The notes below the pieces were generated by a model that ran no database searches, had not been told where the DNA came from, and saw nothing but the letters and a program-made list of their open reading frames with translations. From Flavobacteriales bacterium (GTDB taxonomy: Bacteria; Bacteroidota; Bacteroidia; Flavobacteriales; Flavobacteriaceae), in NCBI GenBank assembly GCA_018335925.1, contig JAGXRF010000017.1, forward strand, positions 62,001 to 126,000: a DNA stretch of 64,000 bases. Reading direction: 5' to 3'. Shown one piece after another: positions 43,744-52,747 of this stretch (its first letter is position 1; each line of letters begins with the position of its first letter). Made by a program: the position numbers and the translations under genes.

Positions 43744-45026
43744 TTAAGTAATTCACCCCAAGTTGGCTTTTTGCCATACATTAAAATACCAACTCGGTAA
43801 ATTTTGGCTGCCACCCATACTACAAATATAAAGAATCCGTATAGCAAAACGATAGATAATGCAATTTGCCACCAAGGCACTCCAAACGGAATTCGCATGA
43901 GCATGACAATTGGAGAGGTTAACGGAACTATTGAAAATACCGTAGCAATGGTTCCGTGAGGATCATTAATTACAGTAGCAAACCCAATGTAAATACCTAA
44001 AATTAAAGGCAACATGATAGGTAATAAAAATTGTTGCGAATCGGTTTCGTTATCTACTGCTGCTCCAATTGCTGCATAAAAGGAACAATACAAAAAGTAG
44101 CCACCAATAAAGTATACCAAGAAATACAATACCAACGAAACAATATTTAACTCATCAATGTATTGTTTTACTATTTCAAAATTGAATTTTGAAGCTGCTT
44201 CCAAGGCTTCGGGTTGCTGCATCATTTGTTCTGCTGTAGAGGTAGTACCTAACATGGCACCCAACACTCCGTACAATACACCTCCTAAAATTACCCATAC
44301 CAAAAACTGCAACAAACCTGCAAACGAAGTTCCAATAATTTTACCCATCATCAGCTGAAATGGTTTTACCGATGAGATAATAATTTCGATAATTCGGTTG
44401 GTTTTTTCTTCAATCACACTTCGCATCACCATGTTGCCATAAATAATGATAAACATCATGATCAAATACCCAAATCCAAACCCAATAAAAGTTTTGATTT
44501 CGTTGATGCCTTTTAAGCCATCCTCTCCGGTAGATTTGGATAATTTGGCAGAAACATTCACTTTTAACGAGTCGATTGCTTTGGTATCGATGCCATTTTT
44601 TAAGTAATTTTCTTTGGTGATTTTTTCTGCAATGATGTCTTCTAAATCCAACACAAAATCTAAATTGGGGCTATCGTTAGAAATATATTGCACTTTTTCG
44701 GCTACTTTGTTTAAATCGTCCTCTACAGGAATGTACAACAAACCATCATAAAACTCCGATTGCACACTGTCTTTTAACGCTTGCAATGGTTCGTTTTTAA
44801 AGTAATAAAACTTGGTTTGCTTATCTGACTCGAATTCTTTTTCAAAAATTCCGGAAGCATCGTGTATGGCAATTTGCTTTTGGTCGCCTTTTATGCTAGC
44901 TACAAAAGCCACCACTCCCATAATGGTAACAAACAACAACGGACTTAAAAAAGTCATGACAATAAAAGATTTGTTTTTAACTTTTGCTAAAAACTCTCTT
45001 TGGATGATGGTAGATAATACACTCAT
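43728..45026 (-). CDS. ABC transporter permease (NatB/ABC-2 type)
   Basis: A 432-residue ABC-2 permease: one N-terminal membrane helix (about 20-42), a long extracytoplasmic part, then five helices in the C-terminal half, as in sodium exporter NatB and related proteins. The motif R-S-V-I-E-E-K-T-N-R-I-I-E-I-I-I-S-S-V-K-P precedes the helical part and is typical of the family. It pairs with the ATPase gene, whose stop it overlaps (ATGA). The substrate cannot be read from the sequence. Confidence 0.9.
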   Translation of the reverse strand: MSVLSTIIQREFLAKVKNKSFIVMTFLSPLLFVTIMGVVAFVASIKGDQKQIAIHDASGIFEKEFESDKQTKFYYFKNEPLQALKDSVQSEFYDGLLYIPVEDDLNKVAEKVQYISNDSPNLDFVLDLEDIIAEKITKENYLKNGIDTKAIDSLKVNVSAKLSKSTGEDGLKGINEIKTFIGFGFGYLIMMFIIIYGNMVMRSVIEEKTNRIIEIIISSVKPFQLMMGKIIGTSFAGLLQFLVWVILGGVLYGVLGAMLGTTSTAEQMMQQPEALEAASKFNFEIVKQYIDELNIVSLVLYFLVYFIGGYFLYCSFYAAIGAAVDNETDSQQFLLPIMLPLILGIYIGFATVINDPHGTIATVFSIVPLTSPIVMLMRIPFGVPWWQIALSIVLLYGFFIFVVWVAAKIYRVGILMYGKKPTWGELLKWMKY

Positions 45027-45955
45027 GATTTTTTGCTTACGGTTTGAATAAAAATATCGTTGGCACTAGGGATTTTTTCTAAAAAGTGGGTCACTTGCCC
45101 ATTAGCTATGAGCAATTGCAACAAATCGTTAGCCGTGTGTTGTTGCAATTGAACCAATAACTTATAATCGTTGTGAATGGTTTTAAAATCTGCCTCTTGT
45201 ACCACATAATTTTGGGTAATTAACAATTGTTTCAAAGCTTCTGCTTGGTTGGTTTCTATGCCAACTTCGAAGGTATTGCTTTTAAAACTACGCTTGATGT
45301 CTAATAAATTTCCTTCTAAAACTTTGTTGGATAGGTGTATTAAAGCAATATGATCACACAATTCTTCTACACTTTCCATACGGTGGGTAGAAAAAATGAT
45401 AGAGGCACCTTTTTCTTTTAACGCTAATATTTCATCTTTGATCAAATTGGCATTTACAGGGTCGAAACCAGAAAATGGCTCGTCAAAAATCAGTAATTTA
45501 GGTTGATGCAATACGGTAACCACAAATTGCACTTTTTGAGCCATTCCTTTGGATAGCTCTTGTATTTTTTTGTCCCACCAACCTTCAATATTCAATCGTT
45601 CAAACCAATAGTGTAATTGCTTTTTGGCTTCTGCTTTGTCCATTCCTTTTAATTGTGCCAAGTACAAAGCCTGTTCTCCTACTTTCATGGTTTTGTACAA
45701 ACCTCTTTCCTCAGGCATGTACCCAATGTATTGAACGTGTTTGGGTTGCAGTGGCTCTCCATCTAAAATTACTTGCCCCGAATCGGGCATGGTAATTTGA
45801 TTGATGATTCGGATTAAAGAAGTTTTTCCGGCACCATTAGGCCCTAACAATCCATAAATACTACCTTTGGGTACTTGCAAAGAAACATCGTTTAAGGCCC
45901 GATAACTTCCGTAGTTTTTTACGATATTTTTTGCCTCAAGAATATAAGAGCTCAT
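45023..45955 (-). CDS. ABC transporter ATP-binding protein (NatA-like)
   Basis: A 310-residue ATPase with Walker A G-P-N-G-A-G-K-T (near residue 38), signature L-S-K-G-M-A-Q-K (instead of LSGGQ, common in ABC-2 exporters), Walker B L-L-I-F-D-E-P-F, and the H-loop in S-T-H. A C-terminal regulatory part of about 80 residues follows. It is first in an operon with the permease and the MscS gene. Confidence 0.93.
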   Translation of the reverse strand: MSSYILEAKNIVKNYGSYRALNDVSLQVPKGSIYGLLGPNGAGKTSLIRIINQITMPDSGQVILDGEPLQPKHVQYIGYMPEERGLYKTMKVGEQALYLAQLKGMDKAEAKKQLHYWFERLNIEGWWDKKIQELSKGMAQKVQFVVTVLHQPKLLIFDEPFSGFDPVNANLIKDEILALKEKGASIIFSTHRMESVEELCDHIALIHLSNKVLEGNLLDIKRSFKSNTFEVGIETNQAEALKQLLITQNYVVQEADFKTIHNDYKLLVQLQQHTANDLLQLLIANGQVTHFLEKIPSANDIFIQTVSKKS

Positions 45956-46011
45956 ATTAAAAAGTTTTAGCTATGAGTGCACAAGGTACATAAAATGTTA
46001 CAGGCATAAAA

Positions 46012-46045
46012 GAAAAAACCCACCCAAGTACGAGCCATGGATGGG
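46012..46045 (-). terminator. Rho-independent terminator after dnaJ (minus strand)
   Basis: Stem CCCACCC (46019-46025) with GGATGGG (46039-46045), one G:T pair, followed by six or more T on the minus strand. It ends the grpE-dnaJ transcript. Confidence 0.75.
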
Positions 46046-46111
46046 AAAAATTGCTATGAAAAAGAAATTTACTAATTACTTAGTTCAACAAAATTAAAAA
46101 AAGTTTTAATA

Positions 46112-47233
46112 CTACGAAAACATATCCTTAACTTTTTCAAAAAAAGATTTATCTGATTTTTCCGGATTAGGTTTAAAGTTTTCGTCTTCTAACATTTTTT
46201 CAAAGAAAACCCGTTGTTCTTTGTTTAGTTGTTTTGGAGTCCAAACGTTTACATGAATTAATAAATCTCCATTTCCGTAACCATTAAGGCTTGGCACACC
46301 TTTGCCTTTTAATCGAAGAATTTTTCCCGATTGGATGCCTTCTTCTAATTTGATGCGTACTTTTCCTCCTACTGCTTCAATTTCTTTAGAAACTCCCAAA
46401 GCAGCTTCTGCAAAACTGATATATAAATCGAGATGTAAATTATCCCCTTCTCTCTTTAAAAATTCGTGTTCTACTTCTTCAATCACCACAATCAAATCAC
46501 CCGGTATGCCATTTCCTGGAGCATCATTTCCTTTGCCTGATACTTTTAATTGCATTTCATCTGCCACACCAGCAGGAATTTTGATAGATACGGTTTCCTC
46601 CTCTAAAATCATCCCTTGGGCATCGGCATTGGCCGGCTTTGAATTAATAATTTGTCCGCTACCTTGGCAAGTAGTACATGTGGTAGCAGTTTGCATTCTG
46701 CCTAAAATAGTGTTGGTTACTCGAAGTACTTGCCCACTTCCGTTACATGTAGAACAAGTTTTGTAAGAAACCCCAGGAGCTTGTTTTTTGCGTTTCACTT
46801 TCACTTTTTTCTCCACCCCATTCGCAATTTCCTCTACCGTTAATTTAACTTTGATGCGTAAATTGGTTCCTTTCATTCTGCGTTGACCTCCTCCAAAGCC
46901 TCCACCACCAAATCCACTGAAAGCCCCACCGAAAGCTCCTCCAAAAATATCCCCAAACTGGCTAAAGATGTCCTCCATGTTCATGCTTCCGCCACCAAAG
47001 CCACCAGCACCGTCAAAAGCAGCATGTCCGTATTGGTCATAACGTGCTTTTTTGTCAGGATCGCTTAACACCTCGTAAGCTTCTGCTGCCAATTTGAAGT
47101 TTTCTTCTGCTTCTTTGTTGCCGGGATTTTTATCTGGGTGGAATTCGATTGCTTTTTTTCGGTAAGCTTTTTTGATTTCCTCTGGAGAAGCATTTTTGGA
47201 AATTCCCAATACTTCGTAAAAGTCTTTCTTCAT
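46112..47233 (-). CDS. dnaJ: Chaperone DnaJ with only one zinc site
   Basis: A 373-residue DnaJ, the DnaK co-chaperone. It has the J domain with H-P-D (residues 32-34) and a Gly/Phe-rich region (about 70-118). The zinc domain carries only two C-x-x-C-x-G-x-G repeats, C160/C163 and C186/C189, where canonical type I DnaJ has four. The outer repeats are replaced by A-P-G-V-S-Y-K and by P-A-N-A-D-A-Q-G. The C-terminal substrate domains are normal. The ATG at 47233 is used because the upstream codon at 47239 is TTG. It follows grpE by 32 bases. Confidence 0.95.
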   Translation of the reverse strand: MKKDFYEVLGISKNASPEEIKKAYRKKAIEFHPDKNPGNKEAEENFKLAAEAYEVLSDPDKKARYDQYGHAAFDGAGGFGGGSMNMEDIFSQFGDIFGGAFGGAFSGFGGGGFGGGQRRMKGTNLRIKVKLTVEEIANGVEKKVKVKRKKQAPGVSYKTCSTCNGSGQVLRVTNTILGRMQTATTCTTCQGSGQIINSKPANADAQGMILEEETVSIKIPAGVADEMQLKVSGKGNDAPGNGIPGDLIVVIEEVEHEFLKREGDNLHLDLYISFAEAALGVSKEIEAVGGKVRIKLEEGIQSGKILRLKGKGVPSLNGYGNGDLLIHVNVWTPKQLNKEQRVFFEKMLEDENFKPNPEKSDKSFFEKVKDMFS

Positions 47234-47265
47234 TTTCAATTAAATTTTTATACCCAATGGGCCTA

Positions 47266-47808
47266 TTACATGCCGATTACCACTTTTGGGAATCGAATAA
47301 TTTTATCTCCTAATTTGTATCCTTTTTCTACCACATCCACAATCTTTCCTTTCAAATCTTCAGATGGAGCTGGAATTTGGGTAATTGCCTCAGCAAAGTC
47401 CGCATCAAAAGCATCTCCAGCATTCAATTCAACCATTTCTAAACCTTTGGATACCAAAGTTGATTTTAATTTTTCGTGAATTAACTCCACTCCTTTTACC
47501 AAATTTTCATCCTCTGACTTAGCAATTTGTGTCATTGCTCTATCAAAATCGTCTAAAACAGGTAATAATGCTTGTAAAACTTCTTGATTAGCCGTTTTAA
47601 AAAGCTCCATCCTTTCTTTAGAAGTCCTTTTTTTATAATTTTCAAACTCCGCAAAAAGTCGTAAAAACTTGTCTTTTTCTGTTTCTAATTGCGACCTTAA
47701 TTGCTCGGTTTCCGAAACTTCTATCACCTCTTCATGTGTAGAGTTTTCGGTTGTAATTGGTTCGTTTTGATTGATTTCTTCCATTGGGTTTTTCTCTTGT
47801 GCTTCCAT
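47266..47808 (-). CDS. grpE: Nucleotide exchange factor GrpE
   Basis: A 180-residue GrpE, which releases ADP from DnaK. It has an acidic, low-complexity N terminus (residues 1-35), a long coiled coil with R-L-F-A-E-F-E-N-Y-K-K-R, and a C-terminal beta domain ending V-V-E-K-G-Y-K-L-G-D-K-I-I-R-F-P-K-V-V. It heads a grpE-dnaJ operon. A candidate -7 box with TTG 21 bases beyond lies 61 bases upstream. No heat-shock operator (CIRCE) is visible. Confidence 0.95.
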   Translation of the reverse strand: MEAQEKNPMEEINQNEPITTENSTHEEVIEVSETEQLRSQLETEKDKFLRLFAEFENYKKRTSKERMELFKTANQEVLQALLPVLDDFDRAMTQIAKSEDENLVKGVELIHEKLKSTLVSKGLEMVELNAGDAFDADFAEAITQIPAPSEDLKGKIVDVVEKGYKLGDKIIRFPKVVIGM

Positions 47809-47869
47809 TACAGTCCTATCACATTAATTTATTGAATGGTTTATAAATTTTAAGTTGTAAAAATCCATG

Positions 47870-47877
47870 CAAATGTA
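47870..47877 (-). promoter_or_regulatory. Putative -7 box (TACATTTG) for grpE-dnaJ
   Basis: Exact TAnnTTTG match on the minus strand, 61 bases upstream of grpE. A TTG lies at 47899-47901, 21 bases beyond. Confidence 0.4.
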
Positions 47878-47973
47878 CTGCCATTTCTCCTACAATGCCA
47901 AATTGTCACCATTTCCATCTTTTGAAAATTGGAGTTTTAATACTTTTTTAAGAGGCAAGCCCATGAAAAGTTT

Positions 47974-47981
47974 TAATTTTG
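47974..47981 (+). promoter_or_regulatory. Putative -7 box (TAATTTTG) for the YceI gene
   Basis: Exact TAnnTTTG match 45 bases before the ATG at 48027, in the 218-base divergent gap with grpE, where nothing else was recognised. Confidence 0.4.
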
Positions 47982-48026
47982 TGGAAGAATTATTAAATAA
48001 TTGTTAAACAAAAAAATGAAAATTGT

Positions 48027-48683
48027 ATGAGTAAAAAGTTTTTAGGATTATTAGTGATGGGTGCATTTTTAGTTGTTTCTTGTAAAAATGATGCCAACAA
48101 AGCTGAAGAAGCACAAGAAGTAACGGAAGTTTCTGCGGATGCCAATGTGTACGTTGCAGATGTAGCCGCTTCTGTAATTGAATGGGAAGGCTCTAAGCCA
48201 ACCGGAAAGCACAATGGTACTATTAAAATCAAATCCGGAGAGTTGTCGTTAAACAACGGAAAAATTGAAGGTGGAAAATTTGTAATCGACATGACTTCGA
48301 TTGAAGTATTGGATTTACAAGGAAAAGAAAAAACTGATTTAGAAGGCCACTTGAAAGGTTTGGCAAAAGATGAAAGTGCTGATCACTTTTTTAATACTAC
48401 CAAATATCCTGAAGCTTCGTTTGAAATTACTTCTGTGGTAACTGAAAATGGTGTAACTACTGTATCTGGTAACTTAACCATGAAAGAAATTACCAAAAAT
48501 GTAAGTTTCCCTGCTACCATTTTGGTAAATGAAGGTCAGTTAACCTTATCTACCGAAACATTCTCTATCAACAGAACAGATTGGAAAGTAAATTATGGTT
48601 CTAAATCCATATTTGCTGATTTGGGAGATAAATTCATTAACGATAATATCGATTTAAAAATCACTTTAACTGCAACCAAATAA
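48027..48683 (+). CDS. YceI-family lipoprotein
   Basis: A 218-residue YceI-like lipocalin-type beta-barrel. A signal peptide with the lipobox V-V-S-C puts the lipidated residue at Cys19. The mature domain starts near residue 48 with V-I-E-W-E-G-S-K-P-T-G and includes the family blocks F-V-I-D-M-T-S-I and F-N-T-T-K-Y-P-E-A-S-F-E-I. Related proteins bind polyisoprenoids or other lipids in the periplasm. It is a single-gene unit with its own terminator. Confidence 0.92.
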   Translation: MSKKFLGLLVMGAFLVVSCKNDANKAEEAQEVTEVSADANVYVADVAASVIEWEGSKPTGKHNGTIKIKSGELSLNNGKIEGGKFVIDMTSIEVLDLQGKEKTDLEGHLKGLAKDESADHFFNTTKYPEASFEITSVVTENGVTTVSGNLTMKEITKNVSFPATILVNEGQLTLSTETFSINRTDWKVNYGSKSIFADLGDKFINDNIDLKITLTATK

Positions 48684-48702
48684 CAGTTAAATATATCAAA
48701 TT

Positions 48703-48728
48703 AAAAGCTCCCAATGGGAGCTTTTTTT
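48703..48728. terminator. Rho-independent terminator (probably bidirectional)
   Basis: Stem AAAAGCTCCC (48703-48712) with GGGAGCTTTT (48716-48725) around a 3-base loop, with a T run after. It lies between the convergent YceI and TIGR01777 genes. Confidence 0.88.
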
Positions 48729-48734
48729 ATGGAA

Positions 48735-49637
48735 TCATTTGATAAGTTCGTCCAAAGCTTGTGATAATTGTGGATATTGAAATTCAAAACCTCTGTCGAT
48801 TAATTTATCACTACTTACTCTCTGACTTTCGTATAACAACTGATGCATTTCACCCAATACTAATTGCATCGCAAATTTTGGAATTCCTGGCAATAATAAA
48901 GGCCTTTTCAGTTTTTGGGCAATTTCTTGTGTCATCATTTTATTGGTAACCGGATTTGGTGCAACCGCATTAAACACTCCACCCAATTCATTTTGGGCTA
49001 GGAAGATAAAAATTCGTACCAAATCATTTATATGAATCCACGATTGCCATTGCGAACCATCCCCAAAAGTAGCACCAGCACCAAACTTAATAGGGGCAAC
49101 TAATTTTGGAAATGCTCCACCATTTTTATCTAAAACCAAACCTATACGAACCATAGACACTTTACGTAAATGGTTTAATTTAGCTACTTCCTCTTCCCAT
49201 GCTTGCACTACCTTACCTAAAAAATTAGTGGAAAATTCATTAGAATTTTCTTCGTAATAATTGGTTTTGCTATCTGTATATATTCCAATGGCAGAAGCAC
49301 TAATTACATGTTTTACTTCGTTAGCATGTTCACTTAACAAGGCCTTAAGTAATCTTGTGGAAAACACCCTACTATTCAAAATTTCTTGCTGATAAGCTTT
49401 AGTCCATTTTTTGGCGACAGTAGCACCTGCCAAATGAAAAATAATTTCTACTCCATCTATGCATGAAGCATCTATTTCCATAGTGTTGGGATTCCAATAA
49501 AAACCTTTGCCGATAGAAGATTGTAATTTAAATTTAGAAGTAGACAAATAATGTACTTGCCAACCTAATTCTTTACAAGTTTTGGCCAATTTTTGACCAA
49601 CCATTCCGGTAGCTCCTGTAATTAAAACCTTTTTCAT
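48735..49637 (-). CDS. TIGR01777-family NAD(P)-dependent epimerase (SDR39U1-like)
   Basis: A 300-residue extended SDR with the nucleotide motif G-A-T-G-M-V-G-Q at residues 8-15 and the TIGR01777 blocks H-L-A-G-A-T-V-A-K-K-W and S-A-S-A-I-G-I-Y, ending in the family-typical G-F-x-F-x-Y-P. Homologues are spread through bacteria and eukaryotes, but the substrate is not established. It has a -7 box 19 bases upstream. Confidence 0.9.
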   Translation of the reverse strand: MKKVLITGATGMVGQKLAKTCKELGWQVHYLSTSKFKLQSSIGKGFYWNPNTMEIDASCIDGVEIIFHLAGATVAKKWTKAYQQEILNSRVFSTRLLKALLSEHANEVKHVISASAIGIYTDSKTNYYEENSNEFSTNFLGKVVQAWEEEVAKLNHLRKVSMVRIGLVLDKNGGAFPKLVAPIKFGAGATFGDGSQWQSWIHINDLVRIFIFLAQNELGGVFNAVAPNPVTNKMMTQEIAQKLKRPLLLPGIPKFAMQLVLGEMHQLLYESQRVSSDKLIDRGFEFQYPQLSQALDELIK

Positions 49638-49656
49638 TTTTGCGTATATTGTGATA

Positions 49657-49664
49657 CAAAATTA
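49657..49664 (-). promoter_or_regulatory. Putative -7 box (TAATTTTG)
   Basis: Exact TAnnTTTG match on the minus strand, 19 bases upstream of the TIGR01777 gene. Confidence 0.4.
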
Positions 49665-49709
49665 CCCAAAATGAATAGGCAATAGTATTAGTCAAATGTT
49701 AATTGGTTT

Positions 49710-50171
49710 TTATTTAGCAGTGTTTTTCAGCTTGATAGTCCACTCAAAATCCATTACCGAAACTTGCTCTCCTTTTTGGTTAACACCTACAGATTGTAAC
49801 CAAATGGTTTGTCCTTCTCTAGTTTCTATTGCCTTTTGAATGGTATCATGAATCAATTCTCCTTGATTACATGTAAATGTGATCACCCCGGTTGCCTTTT
49901 TGGTAAAAGTTGCTTTGTTGTTTGCTACCAACATCGAAATGGATTTCCCTGATTTTTTGATTTCCATCATTACCAAAGCACCAGTAGTTAATTCAGCTGC
50001 CATGGCTTGCACCGCAAAATACATAGATTGAAATGGGTTTTGGTTAAACCAACGATGTTTAACTTTCACCACACATTCTTTGGTGTTGATTTGATGTACC
50101 CTTACCCCGCTCCAATATGCAGAAGGCAATTTAAAAAATAAAAAAGTGTTGAGTTTACTAGCAGAAACCAT
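49710..50171 (-). CDS. DUF4442 hotdog-fold protein
   Basis: A 153-residue protein of the DUF4442 type, with a probable thioesterase-like hotdog fold. The N-terminal part has the S-A-Y-W-S-G-V-R-V block, then N-P-F-Q-S-M-Y-F-A-V-Q-A-M-A-A-E-L-T-T-G-A, where hotdog enzymes carry the central helix. A thioesterase function is plausible by fold but not shown. No signal peptide. Its promoter was not recognised. Confidence 0.82.
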   Translation of the reverse strand: MVSASKLNTFLFFKLPSAYWSGVRVHQINTKECVVKVKHRWFNQNPFQSMYFAVQAMAAELTTGALVMMEIKKSGKSISMLVANNKATFTKKATGVITFTCNQGELIHDTIQKAIETREGQTIWLQSVGVNQKGEQVSVMDFEWTIKLKNTAK

Positions 50172-50281
50172 GATATATCCGATTGTTAGAGCCTAAAAGT
50201 ACAAAAGTTTTAGGAAACTTCATTTGTTAAAAATATGTTAATAATTAGTACCTTGCGTAACATAATACCTTCTTTTAGACA

Positions 50282-50289
50282 TATATTTG
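50282..50289 (+). promoter_or_regulatory. Putative -7 box (TATATTTG) of the DUF4870-PadR-PspC operon
   Basis: Exact TAnnTTTG match 23 bases before the ATG at 50313. A TTG at 50253-50255 is 26 bases beyond, further than the consensus. Confidence 0.45.
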
Positions 50290-50312
50290 TATAACCAAAA
50301 ATTTTGTATGAT

Positions 50313-50738
50313 ATGGTAACAACAACTGACAGAAACATTGGAGCAATTTTGCATCTGAGTCAAATGAGTAAATATCTCTTCCCTTTTGGAGGAATTATTA
50401 TTCCATTGATCATTTGGATCAATAAAAGACAAACGTCAGACTTTGCAGACCAATGCGGTAAAAGCGTTTTAAACTTTAACTTGAGTATGTTTTTATACTA
50501 CTTGGTTGCCATCACCTTATTTGTGATAGGAGTGATTTACTTTGCTATTGATTTTGAAAAAATCAATGAAATTGTTAACGAGGCCACACCAGTAACCTTA
50601 ATTGCATTTATAGTAATTGGTGTATTGTTTTTTATTGGGTTATTTTTATTTGAGTTTATCGTTAGCATCATCGCTGCTTTAAAAGCAAGTAATGGAGAAA
50701 ACTACCAATATCCGTTTACCATTAACTTCTTAAAATAA
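50313..50738 (+). CDS. DUF4870 membrane protein
   Basis: A 141-residue protein of the DUF4870/Tic20-like kind: short N terminus with a H-L-S block, then three or four hydrophobic segments (about 22-38, 57-82, 97-122). The order of helices and the G-K-S-V-L-N-F-N motif fit the family. No function is known. The frame can begin with a TTG at 50304, but the ATG at 50313 lies 23 bases after the -7 box. It is first in an operon with the PadR, PspC and GIN-domain genes. Confidence 0.85.
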   Translation: MVTTTDRNIGAILHLSQMSKYLFPFGGIIIPLIIWINKRQTSDFADQCGKSVLNFNLSMFLYYLVAITLFVIGVIYFAIDFEKINEIVNEATPVTLIAFIVIGVLFFIGLFLFEFIVSIIAALKASNGENYQYPFTINFLK

Positions 50739-50744
50739 ATTCGT

Positions 50745-51071
50745 ATGAATATTGAAAACACCAAAGCACAAATGCGAAAAGGAGTTTTGGAATTTTGCAT
50801 CCTCTCGGTATTAAAAAAGAAAGAGCAATATACTTCTGAAATTTTAGACGCATTAAAAGAAGCCAAATTATTGGTGGTAGAAGGCACCATTTATCCGTTG
50901 TTAACTCGGCTAAAAAACGATGGACTACTAAATTACCGATGGGAAGAATCTACCTCTGGACCACCGAGAAAGTATTATGAGTTAACCCAAGAAGGACATC
51001 AATTTTTGGAAGAATTGTCAAAAACTTGGGAAGAACTTTCGAATGCTGTAACCAATATTACCCAATCTTAA
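50745..51071 (+). CDS. PadR-family transcriptional regulator
   Basis: A 108-residue PadR-type winged-helix repressor: N-terminal helix-turn-helix (R-K-G-V-L-E-F-C-I-L at 11-20), the conserved Y-T-S-E-I-L near 27-32, and the wing with G-T-I-Y-P-L-L-T-R-L-K. It is second in the cluster, 6 bases after DUF4870 and 11 bases before PspC. The position suggests that it represses its own operon, the usual role of such regulators next to membrane genes. No operator palindrome was securely identified. Confidence 0.93.
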   Translation: MNIENTKAQMRKGVLEFCILSVLKKKEQYTSEILDALKEAKLLVVEGTIYPLLTRLKNDGLLNYRWEESTSGPPRKYYELTQEGHQFLEELSKTWEELSNAVTNITQS

Positions 51072-51082
51072 AAACTAACATC

Positions 51083-52741
51083 ATGAACAAAACAATAAAT
51101 ATCAATATAGGAGGATTGTCATTTCACATAGATGACACTGCTTTTCAAAAATTAGAAAGATACCTAAAAGCGATAGAAAACTCTATTTCCTCACAAGGTA
51201 AAGAGGAAATTATGAAAGATATCGAAATGCGTATTGCAGAAATTTTCACTGAAAATATGCCTAGCAACCAACACGTAGTTTCGTTAGAAGTAGTAGATAT
51301 CATGATTGGCATCATGGGGCAACCTGAGGACTATAAATTAGAAGACGAACCGGGCCAAAGTACTACTAAAACCACCTTTAGAAATAAAAAACTATATCGC
51401 GATATCGATAAAAATATTTTAGGTGGAGTTGCCGCTGGCTTGGGACACTTTTTTAACATTGATGCTTTATGGATAAGATTGTTACTAGTGCTTATTGTAA
51501 TTGCCGGATTTGGTTCACCAATTTTAGTGTACATCTTGCTTTGGGTTTTGGTGCCCAAAGCGATGACCACTTCTGAAAAAATTGAAATGCGTGGAGAGGC
51601 TGTGAACCTTACAACCATTGAGAAAAAAGTAATGGAAGATTTGAACAATCCAGTTCAGGCAGATACGAGCAGTCAAAGAAACAATGCCAGTCAGAATTTT
51701 AGCAATTTTTTGCAAGCATTTTTTAATGTGATTGCCAAAGTAATCGGAATTTTCATTACCGTATTTTCATTAATCATGTTATTAGGGGTGTTTATTGCCT
51801 TTATTGCAAGTTTATTTGGTTTAACTTCTATACTAAACAATCCTGCTTCTGATTTTGTAGAATTAGTCATGTATGATTCTATACCGGTTTGGGTGATTTC
51901 AGTATTGGGCTTTTTAGCATTTGGCATCCCATTATTCTTTTTGAGCTTGTTGGGATTAAAATTGATGATTCCGAACATGAAATCAACCGGAAGCATTGTT
52001 AAGTATACTTCCTTGGCAATTTGGATTATTGCTGTTTCCTTTTTAACCTATTTCGGCATCAAACAAGGACAAGAATTTATGTATACCGGAAATAAAATTG
52101 AAAAAATTGAATTACCAATCAGCACCAACGATACCTTAAAAGTAAAGTTTTCTTATAATGACAATTACACCAAAGGTTGGGATGATTGGGACAATGATTT
52201 TAAAATTGTACAAGATTCTTCTGGAGTTAAAAAGGCTTATTTTGAAGAAGTGGAGATTGAATTTTTACCTTCTGATAATCCGGTAGCTTATCTTCAAATC
52301 AGAAAAAGTTCAAAAGGAAATTCGTTAGAAAATGCAACCAATAGAGCGGAACAAATTCAGTTTAATTACAGCATTACGAATAACGAACTAGTGTTTGACA
52401 ATTATTTTTTAGCGGAATTGAAAGATAAATTTCGTGCACAAGAAATAATTATATACCTTTATTTGCCAGAAAATCAATTGGTTAAAATTGACAAGAATGT
52501 AAAAAAATTCAATCGCACAGATTCCAGAATTTTAGATTTGTGGGGAATTACAGAACAAACGCACACCTTTAAAGTTTCTTCTACACAATTAGAGTGCTTG
52601 ACTTGTGAAAAAGAATTGAAAATAGATAATGATACTATAGAAAGTATCTCAGTACAAATTAACAATAAAGAAGTCATCAAAGCAGAACCTAAAAAGGGAA
52701 GGCTTGTAATAGATAAAAACGGAACTGTTCAAAAAAACTAA
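51083..52741 (+). CDS. PspC-domain membrane protein
   Basis: A 552-residue protein with a PspC domain at about residues 105-165 (L-Y-R-D-I-D-K-N-I-L-G-G-V-A-A-G-L-G-H-F-F). The first ~95 residues are soluble, further helices occur at about 215-240, 275-300 and 315-335, and a long C-terminal domain has the look of a beta-rich extracytoplasmic part. PspC proteins elsewhere take part in phage-shock or envelope-stress signalling. The frame can be extended to 51026, inside padR, but ATG 51083 follows its stop by 11 bases. It is the largest gene of the cluster. Confidence 0.9.
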   Translation: MNKTININIGGLSFHIDDTAFQKLERYLKAIENSISSQGKEEIMKDIEMRIAEIFTENMPSNQHVVSLEVVDIMIGIMGQPEDYKLEDEPGQSTTKTTFRNKKLYRDIDKNILGGVAAGLGHFFNIDALWIRLLLVLIVIAGFGSPILVYILLWVLVPKAMTTSEKIEMRGEAVNLTTIEKKVMEDLNNPVQADTSSQRNNASQNFSNFLQAFFNVIAKVIGIFITVFSLIMLLGVFIAFIASLFGLTSILNNPASDFVELVMYDSIPVWVISVLGFLAFGIPLFFLSLLGLKLMIPNMKSTGSIVKYTSLAIWIIAVSFLTYFGIKQGQEFMYTGNKIEKIELPISTNDTLKVKFSYNDNYTKGWDDWDNDFKIVQDSSGVKKAYFEEVEIEFLPSDNPVAYLQIRKSSKGNSLENATNRAEQIQFNYSITNNELVFDNYFLAELKDKFRAQEIIIYLYLPENQLVKIDKNVKKFNRTDSRILDLWGITEQTHTFKVSSTQLECLTCEKELKIDNDTIESISVQINNKEVIKAEPKKGRLVIDKNGTVQKN

Positions 52742-52747
52742 AACAAT

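Noticed and set aside
46302..46766. A 154-codon plus-strand frame inside dnaJ
   Set aside because: It is antisense to the conserved zinc and C-terminal domains of DnaJ, with a translation rich in Ser, Pro and Cys as expected from an opposite-strand shadow.
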